From assembly GCF_003010915.2 (NCBI RefSeq), contig NZ_CP028426.1:1116001-1180000 (forward strand): a stretch of DNA of 64,000 nt, read 5' to 3'. The notes under the pieces are model-generated. The model did no database searches. It had not been told where the DNA came from and saw only the letters and a list, made by a program, of their open reading frames with translations. This document shows positions 51,143 to 62,136 of this stretch, in pieces. Source of the DNA: Gulosibacter molinativorax (GTDB lineage Bacteria > Actinomycetota > Actinomycetes > Actinomycetales > Microbacteriaceae). Every line of letters begins with the position of its first letter. Position 1 is the stretch's first letter. Position numbers and translations under genes: made by a program.

Positions 51143-52321
51143 CTAGCCGTTCGAATCACCAGTCTTGTTACCGTACGGGTTCTCCGAATCGCCCGGCTTG
51201 GACGAGCCATACGGGTTGTCCGACTGAGCACCCTCAGCGGTGGTCGACGAATCGGCCGGTGCAGCGTCCGACTGGCCCGCAGCATCCGACTGACCGGCGG
51301 CGTTCGACGCGCCCGCAGCACCGGGGGCCTTATAGCCGCCAGACGACTGGCCGGGTGCCTGGTAGCCGCCAGCCTGCGGGGCCTGGTAGCCCGACTGACC
51401 CGAAGACTGGTAGCCGCTGCCCGAGGATTGCTGCCCCGGGGCCTGGTAACCGCCAGCTTGCGGAGCCTGGTAGCCCGACTGACCCGAAGACTGGTAACCG
51501 CTGCCCGAAGACTGACCCGGAGACTGACCCGGAGCCTGGTAACCGCCAGCCTGCGGAGCCTGGTAGCCCGACTGACCCGAAGACTGGTAACCGCTGTCCG
51601 AGGACTGCTGGCCTGGGGCCTGATAGCCGCCCTGCTGCTGGCCGGGTGCCTGATAGCCGCCACTCTGCTGCTGACCGGGAGCCTGGTATCCGCCCTGCTG
51701 CGGCTGGCCTGGTGCCTGGTACCCACCCTGCTGCGGCTGCTGGTACCCACCCTGCTGGGGCTGCTGGTAACCACCTGGCTGGCCTGTCGCCGGGTAACCA
51801 CCCTGCTGCGGGCCCTGGTACCCCTCGGTGTAGTACGGCGTCACGCCGACTGCCGCTCCTGCGGCCGTGGGGCCGGGACGTGCACCATTCGGCAGGCCAC
51901 GCCACTTCGAGCTGTCGAACGCGAGGATGGCCACCCAGATGAGGTACGTAATACCGACGATGGCAGAAACCGCGTAGAGCGCGACGAACCCGCCACCCTT
52001 ACCGAAGCCAATACCGATTCGGTACGCCGCGAGGCACTGCATCACGAAGACGCCAATCGCGACGAGCCAGCCGAGGAACGGAATCCACGTCAAGAGCAGA
52101 CCGAGGATGATCCAGCCGGGGTAGCCACCGGCCTCGAGGAAGACCCAACTGTTGAAGATGGGTACCCATGCTTTCCAACCTTCGATGTTCATCTTGTTGA
52201 ACATCTTCATGAGGAACCACGCGTAGAGCGCGTAAATTGCCAGACCAACGATGATGCTGACGATAATCATCCCGGCGCTCAGGCCGAATGCGGCCCCTGC
52301 TCCATCGCCATAGTCGTACAT
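51143..52321 (-). CDS. DUF5684-like membrane protein with long Gly/Tyr/Gln repeat tail
   Basis: A 392-residue protein. The N-terminal half (1-150) has four membrane segments and the DUF5684-like phrase EGWKAWVPIFNSWVFLEAGGYPGW. From about residue 165 the protein is low complexity, with repeated GGYQAPGQ and YQQPQQ motifs and three near-identical modules of 28-32 residues (SGYQSSGQSGYQAPQAGGYQ). It ends with a PYGSS/PYGNK motif pair. Similar proteins are sometimes called 'large exoprotein'. AGGGAAAG precedes the ATG. Confidence 0.8.
   Translation of the reverse strand: MYDYGDGAGAAFGLSAGMIIVSIIVGLAIYALYAWFLMKMFNKMNIEGWKAWVPIFNSWVFLEAGGYPGWIILGLLLTWIPFLGWLVAIGVFVMQCLAAYRIGIGFGKGGGFVALYAVSAIVGITYLIWVAILAFDSSKWRGLPNGARPGPTAAGAAVGVTPYYTEGYQGPQQGGYPATGQPGGYQQPQQGGYQQPQQGGYQAPGQPQQGGYQAPGQQQSGGYQAPGQQQGGYQAPGQQSSDSGYQSSGQSGYQAPQAGGYQAPGQSPGQSSGSGYQSSGQSGYQAPQAGGYQAPGQQSSGSGYQSSGQSGYQAPQAGGYQAPGQSSGGYKAPGAAGASNAAGQSDAAGQSDAAPADSSTTAEGAQSDNPYGSSKPGDSENPYGNKTGDSNG
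51355..51620. repeat. Long in-frame tandem repeats in the DUF5684-like gene
   Basis: Three imperfect copies of a roughly 84-96-bp module encode SGYQSSGQSGYQAPQAGGYQ-type blocks. Bases are more conserved between copies than the encoded low-complexity protein would require. Confidence 0.7.
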
Positions 52322-52521
52322 TGCTTTCCCTATCTATCTATTTGCAAGATTTTATGGAACTGCGCACACCGAAGGTCATGAAACTATTCGGAGTGCCTGG
52401 GAATACTCGTATTTCAGCAACAGAGTAACGCTATGACTTGTCGGTGGGCCGTCTACTGGACGCGCGTATGGCGATGTCGCCCGTTCCTCGGGCCAATCAG
52501 CGACGGAATAATGAACGTCGA
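52322..52521. other. Intergenic region upstream of the DUF5684-like gene
   Basis: 200 nt, more AT-rich than its surroundings, with a run of TAGATAGATAG on the minus strand just before the ribosome-binding site. It probably contains the promoter of the membrane-protein gene; I cannot place its -35 and -10. No gene is seen. Confidence 0.4.
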
Positions 52522-53301
52522 TCATCCTGCCGAATGATGACGAACGATATTCACAACGCCGTCGTCGCCTCGATACACCTCGAAGTCCGGCGCGACGGCC
52601 GCGGCGACGTCCTCGAGCAACAGAGGCTCGGGCCCGCCCGCGAATCGCTGTGCGAGCATCCGCACAAACACGCCCTTGGCCTGCTTATTGAAGTGGTTCA
52701 GCGAGCGAAGCGAGCCATCAGGCTGCCGCTCGGCCACATTGCCCCACGCGCCGCGCACGCCCTCGGGAAGCGGGCCAAGGTCGACGTAGCCCTTCGATCG
52801 CAGGTCGAGAATGGGGCCGGGATGCACGGCCAGGGCACTCGAGATCGCCTCCCGCCAGCGGGCCTTGAGCGTCGCGCCGGAAAGTTTGGAATTGTGGGAA
52901 AGCCGGTATGCCGCAATCCCGTCGCCAGCTCCCACGAGGCCGTAGAGCGCCGAATGGATCGCGACGTGGTCATCGAGCCAGCGACGTTCTTCCGACGCGA
53001 GGCTCGCGGCATCGAGCGCGTCGAAGAGGACGCCGGTATACCGCTCGACCGCCGCTTTGAGGGGCGGGCCCGCATCCAGTTGCTGATTTCGCGTGAGCTC
53101 GACCTCGGCGAGCTTTGCCGAGATCCTGAGGGCCTTCGCGGCCGCGTCGCCACCTTCGCGAGAGAGGCCAACGAGGTCACGCCGCGTTTCCTCGCGAATC
53201 GGGTCCAGCTCGCTCCAGCGGGATGCGGTGGGAAACAAACTGTTGCCGCCATCCGTTTTGGTTTCGGATGGCGGCAACAGAATTAGGAGTCGCTCGCTCA
53301 C
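52522..53301 (-). CDS. yaaA: Peroxide stress protein YaaA (DUF328)
   Basis: A 259-residue YaaA-family protein, linked in E. coli to limiting DNA and protein damage during H2O2 stress. The N-terminal LLPPSETK and later LRSKGYVDLGPLPEG and NHFNKQAKGVFVR are family motifs. The start GTG 53301 overlaps the atpC stop (GTGA), so it may be co-translated with the ATP synthase genes. A perfect 16-bp hairpin sits in codons 7-21 and may terminate most atp transcripts there. Confidence 0.9.
   Translation of the reverse strand: MSERLLILLPPSETKTDGGNSLFPTASRWSELDPIREETRRDLVGLSREGGDAAAKALRISAKLAEVELTRNQQLDAGPPLKAAVERYTGVLFDALDAASLASEERRWLDDHVAIHSALYGLVGAGDGIAAYRLSHNSKLSGATLKARWREAISSALAVHPGPILDLRSKGYVDLGPLPEGVRGAWGNVAERQPDGSLRSLNHFNKQAKGVFVRMLAQRFAGGPEPLLLEDVAAAVAPDFEVYRGDDGVVNIVRHHSAG
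53240..53280 (-). terminator. Terminator-like hairpin inside the 5' end of yaaA
   Basis: Perfect 16-bp stem CTGTTGCCGCCATCCG / CGGATGGCGGCAACAG with a 9-nt loop. On the minus strand it is followed by TTTGTTT. It lies 18 nt after the atpC stop and so resembles the intrinsic terminator of the ATP synthase operon, placed in yaaA coding sequence. Confidence 0.65.
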
Positions 53302-53584
53302 TCGGTGACGGCAGCCTCGCCTGCAATGACGGTAACAAGGTCGTTCGAGACCGAGAGGAAGCCGTTCTCGGCCTTCGCCGAGATCGTCTTGCCTTCAGCG
53401 GTGATCACACGAACTTCGCCGACCGCGAGGGTCGCGAGAACCGGTGTGTGGCCGGGGCGGATACCGATCGAGCCCTCGGTCGTGGCGGCGATGACCTCTT
53501 TGGCCTTGCCTTCCCACACCTGTTCCGTAGCCGAAACGACGTTCACGTTGAGCATTGGTACACCGAGACTCTCTGCGTTCGACA

Positions 53585-53585
<1 letters not shown>
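53298..53585 (-). CDS. atpC: ATP synthase F1 epsilon subunit
   Basis: A 95-residue epsilon subunit, regulating the F1 rotor. The family phrase is NVNVVSATEQVWEGKA, with GIRPGHTPVLA and SVSNDLVTVIA following. It is short, lacking much of the C-terminal helical domain, as in other actinobacteria. GTG 53585 overlaps the atpD stop (TAGTG) with GAAGGA upstream; an in-frame ATG at 53555 is a possible alternative. Confidence 0.94.
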
Positions 53586-55072
<1,487 letters not shown>

Positions 55073-55082
55073 TCAGCGCGGG

Positions 55083-55979
55083 TTAGGAAGCGAGCGCATC
55101 CGCGCCGCTCACGATTTCAGTGATCTGCTGCGTGATCTCGGACTGGCGCGCGTTGTTCGCCAGTCGGGTGTAGTCGTCAACCAGCTCTTGGGCGTTGTCA
55201 GACGCCGCCTTCATTGCACGCTGTCGCGCGGCCTGCTCAGAGGCCGCCGAGTGCAGCATGGCGTTGAAGAGTCGTGACTCGATGTAGACGGGAAGCAGTG
55301 CGTCAAGCACCGACTCCGGATCCGGTTCGAACTCGTAGAGCGGAAGAATCTCGTCATCCGAGGGTTCTTCCACGCCGTCGACCACTTCGAGTGGCAGCAG
55401 ACGAACGAGCGTTGCGTCCTGTACCACCATGTTCTTGAAGCGGTTGTAAATGATGTGGATCTCTTCGACGCCGCCCTCTTCGTAGGGAGTCGTGAAGCGG
55501 TCCACGAGCGTGGTGCCGATTTCCTTCGCGGTGGTGAAGACCGGCTGCTCAGTCGAGCCGGTCCACTCACTTTCGAATGCGCGGTCACGGAAGGTGAAGT
55601 ACCCAACAGCCTTGCGGCCGACGAGGTAATACACAACTTCCTTACCCTGTCCGCGCAGCAGATTCGTCAGTTCCTCGGCCTCTTTCAGCACGTTCTGCGA
55701 GAACGCACCGTTGAGACCGCGGTCACTGGTGAAAATCACGACTGCCGCTCGGCGAACCGTCTCCGGCTCCGTGAGGAGCGAGTGGTCGATGCTCGCCGAG
55801 TGGGTCGCTGCTGCCGAAACTGCCTGGGTCACGGCGCGGGCGTAAGGGTTTGACGCCTCCATCCGCGCGCGTGCCTTCGAAATGCGCGAGGTTGCAATCA
55901 GCTCCATGGCGCTCGTTACCTTCTGCATCGTCTGCGCGGACTTGATGCGCGCGCGATACTCGCGAAGCTGTGATCCCAT
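55083..55979 (-). CDS. atpG: ATP synthase F1 gamma subunit
   Basis: A 298-residue central-stalk subunit. The N-terminal helix ([25 protein letters not shown]) and the C-terminal helix ([29 protein letters not shown]) are both conserved. It is slightly longer than the E. coli protein, with an acidic insert ([17 protein letters not shown]) of the actinobacterial type near residue 200. Confidence 0.98.
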   Translation of the reverse strand: MGSQLREYRARIKSAQTMQKVTSAMELIATSRISKARARMEASNPYARAVTQAVSAAATHSASIDHSLLTEPETVRRAAVVIFTSDRGLNGAFSQNVLKEAEELTNLLRGQGKEVVYYLVGRKAVGYFTFRDRAFESEWTGSTEQPVFTTAKEIGTTLVDRFTTPYEEGGVEEIHIIYNRFKNMVVQDATLVRLLPLEVVDGVEEPSDDEILPLYEFEPDPESVLDALLPVYIESRLFNAMLHSAASEQAARQRAMKAASDNAQELVDDYTRLANNARQSEITQQITEIVSGADALAS

Positions 55980-56017
55980 GGTTCTCCTGTACCTCTAGTC
56001 TCTCGTCGGGCTAACGC

Positions 56018-57661
56018 CTAGTGGCGCTTTCCGCGGACGATCTGCTCCTGCTCGACGTCTTCTTCAGCAGTCGAGTCAAACTCTTCGCGACCGACCGAGT
56101 AGAGGGACTTGCCGTCAGACAGCTGGAAGGTCTTCGAGAACTCGTCGATGCTGGATTCCATCGCCTGGAGGACTTCCGGCTCGAGCTTGCCGCTGGTGCG
56201 GAGGTCGTCGAGGACGGTCGTGTTCCGGGCGAGGTAGTCGTGGAGCTCTGCTTCGTAGCGCAGCACGTCGGAGACGGGAACGTTGTCGATCTTGCCGTTG
56301 GTACCGGCCCAGATCGAAACAACCTGCTTCTCGATCGGGAACGGGTTGTAGTTCTTCTGGCGGAGCAGCTCGGTCAGGCGAGCACCACGCTCAAGCTGGC
56401 GCTTGGTCGCGGCGTCGAGGTCCGAGGCGAACATCGAGAACGCTGCGAGGTCGCGGTACTGCGCGAGCTCGAGCTTGAGGGTACCGGAGACCTTCTTGAT
56501 GTGCTTCTGCTGTGCCGAACCACCAACACGCGAGACCGAGATACCAACGTCAACAGCTGGGCGCTGGTTGGCGTTGAACAGGTCCGACTGGAGGAAGATC
56601 TGGCCGTCGGTGATCGAGATCACGTTGGTGGGGATGTATGCCGAAACGTCGTTCGCCTTGGTCTCGATGATCGGAAGACCGGTCATCGACCCGCTGCCGA
56701 GGCCGTCCGAGAGCTTTGCACAGCGCTCGAGCAGACGCGAGTGGAGGTAGAAGACGTCACCGGGGTATGCCTCACGGCCCGGCGGGCGACGCAGGAGCAG
56801 CGAAACGGCACGGTACGCCTCGGCCTGCTTCGAGAGGTCGTCGAAGACGATGAGGACGTGCTTGCCGCCATACATCCAGTGCTGGCCGATGGCCGAACCG
56901 GTGTATGCCGAGAGGTACTTGAAGCCGGCAGGGTCGGATGCGGGCGAGGCCACAATGGTGGTGTACTCGAGTGCGCCCGCCTCTTCCAGTGCGCCGCGAA
57001 CCGCAGCGACGGTCGAGCCCTTCTGGCCGATAGCGACGTAGATGCAGCGAACCTGCTTCGAGACGTCACCCGACTCCCAGTTGGCCTTCTGGTTGATGAT
57101 CGTGTCGATCGCGATCGAGGTTTTACCGGTCTGGCGGTCACCGATGATGAGCTGACGCTGGCCACGGCCAACGGGGATCATCGCGTCGATTGCTTTGATG
57201 CCGGTTTCCATCGGCTCGTGGACCGACTTACGGTCCATAACACCGGGAGCCTGCAGCTCGAGGGCACGACGGCCTTCGATGCCGGTAATCTCGCCGAGGC
57301 CGTCGATGGGCTCACCGAGGGGGTTCACGACGCGGCCGAGGTAGCCCTCGCCGACCGGAACCGAGAGGACCTCGCCCGTACGGGTGACGGTCATACCCTC
57401 AACGATGCCCGCGAACGGGCCGAGGACGATTGCACCGATCTCGTCTTCGTCGAGGTTCTGTGCGAGGCCGAGCGTGCCGTCCTCGAACTTGATGAGCTCG
57501 TTGGCCATGGTCGAGGGAAGGCCCTCGATACGTGCGATGCCGTCGGCGGCGCTAACTACCGTACCGACTTCGGTGGCCGACGCACCCTGCGGACGGTACG
57601 AGCTCGCGAAGCTCGAAAGAGCATCCCGAATCTCGTCCGGATTGATCGTAAGTTCTGACAT
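56018..57661 (-). CDS. atpA: ATP synthase F1 alpha subunit
   Basis: A 547-residue regulatory nucleotide-binding subunit. The P-loop is [12 protein letters not shown], and [24 protein letters not shown] is a hallmark. The C-terminal extension of about 30 residues ([15 protein letters not shown]) is acidic, as in other actinobacteria. AAGGGAAG precedes ATG 57661 ([11 protein letters not shown]); a longer in-frame N-terminus is not family-like. Confidence 0.99.
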   Translation of the reverse strand: MSELTINPDEIRDALSSFASSYRPQGASATEVGTVVSAADGIARIEGLPSTMANELIKFEDGTLGLAQNLDEDEIGAIVLGPFAGIVEGMTVTRTGEVLSVPVGEGYLGRVVNPLGEPIDGLGEITGIEGRRALELQAPGVMDRKSVHEPMETGIKAIDAMIPVGRGQRQLIIGDRQTGKTSIAIDTIINQKANWESGDVSKQVRCIYVAIGQKGSTVAAVRGALEEAGALEYTTIVASPASDPAGFKYLSAYTGSAIGQHWMYGGKHVLIVFDDLSKQAEAYRAVSLLLRRPPGREAYPGDVFYLHSRLLERCAKLSDGLGSGSMTGLPIIETKANDVSAYIPTNVISITDGQIFLQSDLFNANQRPAVDVGISVSRVGGSAQQKHIKKVSGTLKLELAQYRDLAAFSMFASDLDAATKRQLERGARLTELLRQKNYNPFPIEKQVVSIWAGTNGKIDNVPVSDVLRYEAELHDYLARNTTVLDDLRTSGKLEPEVLQAMESSIDEFSKTFQLSDGKSLYSVGREEFDSTAEEDVEQEQIVRGKRH

Positions 57662-57708
57662 GTTCTTCCCTTGTCGTTGGGGCTGAGCCCCGAAGTTCAC
57701 GTGCGCAG

Positions 57709-58500
57709 CTAGGCGAGCTGCAGGCGAAGGTCGTGGAGGCGAGCCGCCGCGGTGTCGTCGATCACGACGTCACCGAATTCGATACGCATTCCGCCGATAA
57801 CGGCCGGATCGATGACCTGGTTTACCGCAACCTCGCGACCGAAGCGTGCGGCGAGACCAGCCTTGAGGCGATCCAGCTGTGCGTCGTTCAGTCCACGGGC
57901 AACGGTGACCACAGCAACCTGTCGGTTCGCCTGATCGGCGACCACATCGCGTGCCCAAGACACGAGGCGGCGCGTACGACGGCCGCCGGAATTGGTGAAC
58001 AGCGAGGTGAGGATGCGGATCGTGTCAGCGCTCAGGCGCTGTCCGAAGAGGCGGTTCACCAGCGCAACCTTGGTTTCCGGAGCCTGCAGACGGGTGCCGA
58101 GCGAGAGCTCGAGTTCCCCGTTCGACAGCACGGTGTCAAGGAAGGCGTTCAGCTCGGAACCGAGCTGTTCGTGGTTGCCGGTGGCCTGCGCGAGCGCGCG
58201 GATCGCAGCTTCTTGGGTGACCTGAACCAGCTCTTCGGCCGATTCCCAATTCTGTGCAACGACCGTTGCAAGTACCCGGGTGGCTGGGCCACCAAGCTGC
58301 GAACCAAACACGCGCTCGACCAAAGAGCGCTTCGACTCGGGAGGAACCCCCCGCTCAACAAGCGCGGACGCCAGGGGCTTCGATTCGGCGAGGACATCAA
58401 CCGCACCGAACAGGTTGTTCACCGAGTCGGTGTCAACCTGGGTCAGCGTGTCGATCTCGCGCTTTACCGCGGCGAGTGCGTGCTTTGTCGCGCTACGCAT
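57709..58500 (-). CDS. atpH: ATP synthase F1 delta subunit
   Basis: A 263-residue peripheral-stalk subunit. The C-terminal half carries [44 protein letters not shown], the region contacting subunit b. It is longer than the 177-residue E. coli protein, with an N-terminal extension typical of actinobacteria. It overlaps atpF (TAATG). Confidence 0.96.
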   Translation of the reverse strand: MRSATKHALAAVKREIDTLTQVDTDSVNNLFGAVDVLAESKPLASALVERGVPPESKRSLVERVFGSQLGGPATRVLATVVAQNWESAEELVQVTQEAAIRALAQATGNHEQLGSELNAFLDTVLSNGELELSLGTRLQAPETKVALVNRLFGQRLSADTIRILTSLFTNSGGRRTRRLVSWARDVVADQANRQVAVVTVARGLNDAQLDRLKAGLAARFGREVAVNQVIDPAVIGGMRIEFGDVVIDDTAAARLHDLRLQLA

Positions 58501-59078
58501 TATCGGTTCGTCCCCGCCTTCTGGTCGAGTTCGGACAGGACGCGGTCAACGTACACGGTGGATCGCTGGTCGTCGGAGAGGCTTTCGCCCACGACGCCCG
58601 AAGCAAGATCGATCGCAAGCGAGCCGACTTCCTGGCGCAGCGAGACGATTGCCGACTGGCGCTCCGCCTCGATCTGGTCCTTGGCGGTCTTCGTCATGCG
58701 GTCAAGCTCGTTCTGGGTCTCCTGCTTCTTCTCTGCCTTAATCGATTCGCCCTCGGCGCGTGCCTTTTCGCGAATCTCTGCAGCTTCAGTGCGGGCCTCA
58801 GCCAGCAGCTGAACGTATTCTTCCTTGCGCGCGTCAGCCTCGGCCTGAACGGCCGCTGCCTGCTCGATGCCGCCTTCAATCTTGGCGGAGCGCTCTTCAA
58901 GGATCTTGTTCAGCTGCGGAAGGACGAACTTCCAGAAGAACAGCAGGAGCACCACTAGCACAACAAGCGACCACACGATGTCGTACACCGCGGGGAAAAG
59001 CAGGCTGGGGTCCCAGCCAAAGTTGTTGTTGTCGGTTGCCGCGGCGAGTACCGCGGTTCCGTCGTTAATGATGCTCAT
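58500..59078 (-). CDS. atpF: ATP synthase F0 subunit b
   Basis: A 192-residue peripheral-stalk subunit. One N-terminal membrane helix (VYDIVWSLVVLVVLLLFFWKFVLP, about 31-54) is followed by a long charged coiled coil with Ala/Glu/Lys-rich heptads. The N-terminal 30 residues precede the helix and may extend outside. It couples to atpH via TAATG. Confidence 0.96.
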   Translation of the reverse strand: MSIINDGTAVLAAATDNNNFGWDPSLLFPAVYDIVWSLVVLVVLLLFFWKFVLPQLNKILEERSAKIEGGIEQAAAVQAEADARKEEYVQLLAEARTEAAEIREKARAEGESIKAEKKQETQNELDRMTKTAKDQIEAERQSAIVSLRQEVGSLAIDLASGVVGESLSDDQRSTVYVDRVLSELDQKAGTNR

Positions 59079-59094
59079 TGGTGGAAGTGCCTAA

Positions 59095-59418
<324 letters not shown>

Positions 59419-59424
59419 TCAGAA

Positions 59425-60219
59425 CTAGTGTTCTTCTGAAACAGAAAGCTGGATGTAGCTGGTCGTGAGGAGTGCGAACACGTACGCCTGCAGGATCGCA
59501 ACAAGAAGCTCAATCAGCGTCATGAAGAAACCACCCGCGAGGGTGATGATGCCCATGGCGCTCCAGACGTTGAGCAGTCCGAAGAAGAACCAGGTCGCGG
59601 AGAACGCGAGAACCAGCAGAAGGTGGCCGACCATCAAGTTCAGGAAGAGTCGGAGGGCCAGCGAAACTGGTCGAACGACGAAGGTGTTCACGAACTCGAT
59701 CGGCGTAAGCAGGATGTACATCACCCATGGCACACCCGACGGGAAGAGAGCGTTCTTGAGGAACTTCCAACCGCCGACTTCGCGAATACCCGCGTAGATA
59801 AACACGACGTACGTCGTAAGTGCCAACACGATCGGCATACCGATGATCGCGTTACCCGAGATGTTCAGGAACGGTGTGATGCCGGTGAGGTTCATGAACA
59901 GCACGCCGAAGAACAGCACGAGGATGTACGGCAAGTACTTCTTACCGATCCGCTCACCGAGCATGTCGTAGACGATGCCGTCACGCACGAAGCCGACGCC
60001 CATTTCTACGAGCGACTGCAGTTTGCCTGGCACCACCTTCGGCTTGCGGAGTGCGAGCCAGAAAATGAGCATCAGCACTGCGACGGCGATGAGACGTACC
60101 AAGATGATTCGGTTGATCTCAAAAGGAGTGCCGTCAAACAAAAGCGCGGGAGGGAAGAACTCCTCATCCACATTCGGTGCGTGGAACTCGCCACCGGCGG
60201 TGACCGCGATACCCGTCAT
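59425..60219 (-). CDS. atpB: ATP synthase F0 subunit a
   Basis: A 264-residue (from ATG) multi-span subunit forming the proton half-channels. The key region is RPVSLALRLFLNLMVGHLLL with the essential arginine, and EFFPPALLFDGTPFEINRI near the N-terminus. A strong AGGAGA site stands 29 nt before the ATG but 5 nt before an in-frame CTG, so translation may start eight codons earlier. It leads the F0F1 operon. Confidence 0.96.
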   Translation of the reverse strand: MTGIAVTAGGEFHAPNVDEEFFPPALLFDGTPFEINRIILVRLIAVAVLMLIFWLALRKPKVVPGKLQSLVEMGVGFVRDGIVYDMLGERIGKKYLPYILVLFFGVLFMNLTGITPFLNISGNAIIGMPIVLALTTYVVFIYAGIREVGGWKFLKNALFPSGVPWVMYILLTPIEFVNTFVVRPVSLALRLFLNLMVGHLLLVLAFSATWFFFGLLNVWSAMGIITLAGGFFMTLIELLVAILQAYVFALLTTSYIQLSVSEEH

Positions 60220-60415
60220 CAGATTCAGGGCTGTGGGAATCAGGGGAATCTCCTGTCTCGAAGCGCACCTAAATATCGTGGATGCGCGGCATGTGACGGT
60301 GCAGTGTGGCGGTCACAGATCTGTAACTACCAACTGGGTCAGCCTATCAAGAAATTTACAGGTTCAAGTACATCGGTGGCCGGTTCTGCACCGATTTCGC
60401 GAATTTTTCGGGGCG
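60220..60415. other. Leader region between atpI-like gene and atpB
   Basis: 196 nt, AT-richer than its surroundings, between the atpI-like gene and atpB. It probably carries the main promoter of the ATP synthase operon; candidate hexamers exist (for example TTGATA near 60350) but none is convincing. No gene is seen. Confidence 0.4.
60249..60254 (-). promoter_or_regulatory. Shine-Dalgarno site upstream of atpB
   Basis: Minus-strand AGGAGA. It is too far from ATG 60219 (29 nt) but five nucleotides before an in-frame CTG at 60243, which may be the true start. Confidence 0.45.
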
Positions 60416-60865
60416 CTACTGCTTCTTTTCGGGGCCCGGTAGGTCGACCTCGCTGACGTAAGGCTGGCGCGAGCGCAGGACAACGACGACGTCGATGGCG
60501 AGCGCGCCGACGAGTGCCACAAGCATCGTCGACCAGAGCATCCAGTCGTGCGTGAAGTCGAACGCGCGCACCACGGCGAGGACACCGACGAATGCGATGA
60601 GCTTAAGCAGCCAGGCGCCGAGGATCACGGCCATGAAATAGGTGCTCGGCAGCTTCGCCGCGAAGATGATCGAGATTGCGGTGACCGCGGTGAAGAGCAG
60701 CACGACTGCTGCAGCGACGACCGCGGACCACACCCCAGACCATCCGGCGACGAACCAGCCGACAATGCCGCCGACGACCGCGACGGCGATCATCAGGATG
60801 AGCGACCAGCGCAGCACCTTTCGCATGATGGGCACGCTGGACGGTACGGAATTATCCGGGGACAT
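60416..60865 (-). CDS. AtpI-like small membrane protein
   Basis: A 149-residue protein with four membrane segments, in the position of atpI (the i protein that aids c-ring assembly or Mg uptake). The sequence is only weakly conserved in this family, so the assignment rests on topology and position before atpB. The ATG overlaps the stop of the WecA-like gene (TAATG). Confidence 0.8.
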   Translation of the reverse strand: MSPDNSVPSSVPIMRKVLRWSLILMIAVAVVGGIVGWFVAGWSGVWSAVVAAAVVLLFTAVTAISIIFAAKLPSTYFMAVILGAWLLKLIAFVGVLAVVRAFDFTHDWMLWSTMLVALVGALAIDVVVVLRSRQPYVSEVDLPGPEKKQ

Positions 60866-62136
60866 TACTGCTCCTCATTGGTGGATTGCTTTTTCCGCTC
60901 CGTGAGCTTGCGAAGCCGCTTGCCAAGCGCAACGGGGGCGGGATGATTTGCGCGGACCTTGTCGGACTCCTCGAGGCCGAGCCGGTCGAGGGGGTCGAAC
61001 TGGTCATCGTCGTCGCCATACGGCGAGCGCTGCGCTTGCTTCTCGAGGCGCTTGCGCTGTGACAGCGGCGCGACCGTAAATACCGTACAGATAATCATGC
61101 CGATCGACACAAACACGATTGCGATCCACATCGGCTGGACGGTGAAGGTGAGGAGTGCCCCCACGCCAATCACGATCGCCCAACCGTAGAACAGCAGCAC
61201 CGCGCGACGCTGTGTGTGCCCCATGTCGAGGAGTCGGTGGTGCAGGTGCTTCCGGTCCGCCGAGAACGGCGACTTCCCCGCCATGAGTCTTCTAATCACC
61301 GCGAGTGAGAAGTCGAGCAGCGGCACGATGAGCACTGCGAATGGCAGCACCAGAGGGAGGAAGGCGGGGAAAAGCGCATCCTTGCTGATCAGGCTCGGGT
61401 CGACCTCACCTGTCACCGCAATGGTGGAGGTGGCCATCAGCAGGCCCACGAGCAGCGCTCCCCCGTCACCCATGAACATCTTCGAGGGGTTCCAGTTCCA
61501 GGGTAAAAACCCGGCGCAAATGCCGACGACGATCGCCGAGATCAGCGCGGCGAGGGAAAAGCGGCTCGTCTGCATCGACTCGGTGAGGAAGAAGGTATAG
61601 ACGAGGAACACACCGTTACCGATGATCGCGATGCCCGCGACAAGCCCGTCGAGCCCGTCGATGAAGTTGACGGCGTTCATCACGAGCACGACCGCGAGCA
61701 CCGTAAACGCGATACTCATCCACTGGGATGCGACGGTGATGCCGCCGATTGGCAGCGAGGTGATGGCCACGCCGGAGAACGCGAGGATGAGCCCGGCCAC
61801 GATTTGCGCCGCGAGCTTAACCATCCAGTCGAGGTCGACGAAGTCGTCAATGACGCCGACGACGACGATCAGCGCGGCGGCACCGATGACGCCGAGCACT
61901 CGAGTGGGCGAGGCAAAGACGATATCGAACCAGCTAATCTGCGATGCCACACCCAGCGCGACGAGAAAGCCCAGGAACATCGCGATGCCGCCGAGCCGCG
62001 GCTTCGGGGTCTTGTGCACGTCGCGCGCACGCACCGGCGGATACCAGCGATAGCGCATCGCGAGTCGATAGACCACCGCGCAACCAACAAAACTGACGGC
62101 TGCCGCGATGATGATGATCAGCCCGAGAAAGCGCAA
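60865..62136 (-). CDS. Polyprenyl-phosphate GlcNAc-1-phosphate transferase (WecA/MraY family)
   Basis: A 423-residue membrane enzyme with about ten to eleven helices, linking an N-acetylhexosamine phosphate to a polyprenyl phosphate for cell-wall polymer synthesis. Motifs are GVIDDFVDLD, MNAVNFIDGLDGLV, MFMGDGGALL and the WecA-type HLHHRLLDMGHT loop. The Rv1302-type gene upstream of the atp operon in mycobacteria is the same kind. The start is TTG 62136, directly adjoining the tsaC stop. Confidence 0.92.
   Translation of the reverse strand: MRFLGLIIIIAAAVSFVGCAVVYRLAMRYRWYPPVRARDVHKTPKPRLGGIAMFLGFLVALGVASQISWFDIVFASPTRVLGVIGAAALIVVVGVIDDFVDLDWMVKLAAQIVAGLILAFSGVAITSLPIGGITVASQWMSIAFTVLAVVLVMNAVNFIDGLDGLVAGIAIIGNGVFLVYTFFLTESMQTSRFSLAALISAIVVGICAGFLPWNWNPSKMFMGDGGALLVGLLMATSTIAVTGEVDPSLISKDALFPAFLPLVLPFAVLIVPLLDFSLAVIRRLMAGKSPFSADRKHLHHRLLDMGHTQRRAVLLFYGWAIVIGVGALLTFTVQPMWIAIVFVSIGMIICTVFTVAPLSQRKRLEKQAQRSPYGDDDDQFDPLDRLGLEESDKVRANHPAPVALGKRLRKLTERKKQSTNEEQ

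Noticed and set aside
51355..51620. CRISPR-like array of repeats
   Set aside because: The repeats are in-frame modules of a protein-coding tail, with no unique spacers and no cas genes.
56021..57658. Plus-strand open frames antisense to atpA, atpD and atpG
   Set aside because: Opposite to highly conserved ATP synthase subunits in an operon; same shadow composition.
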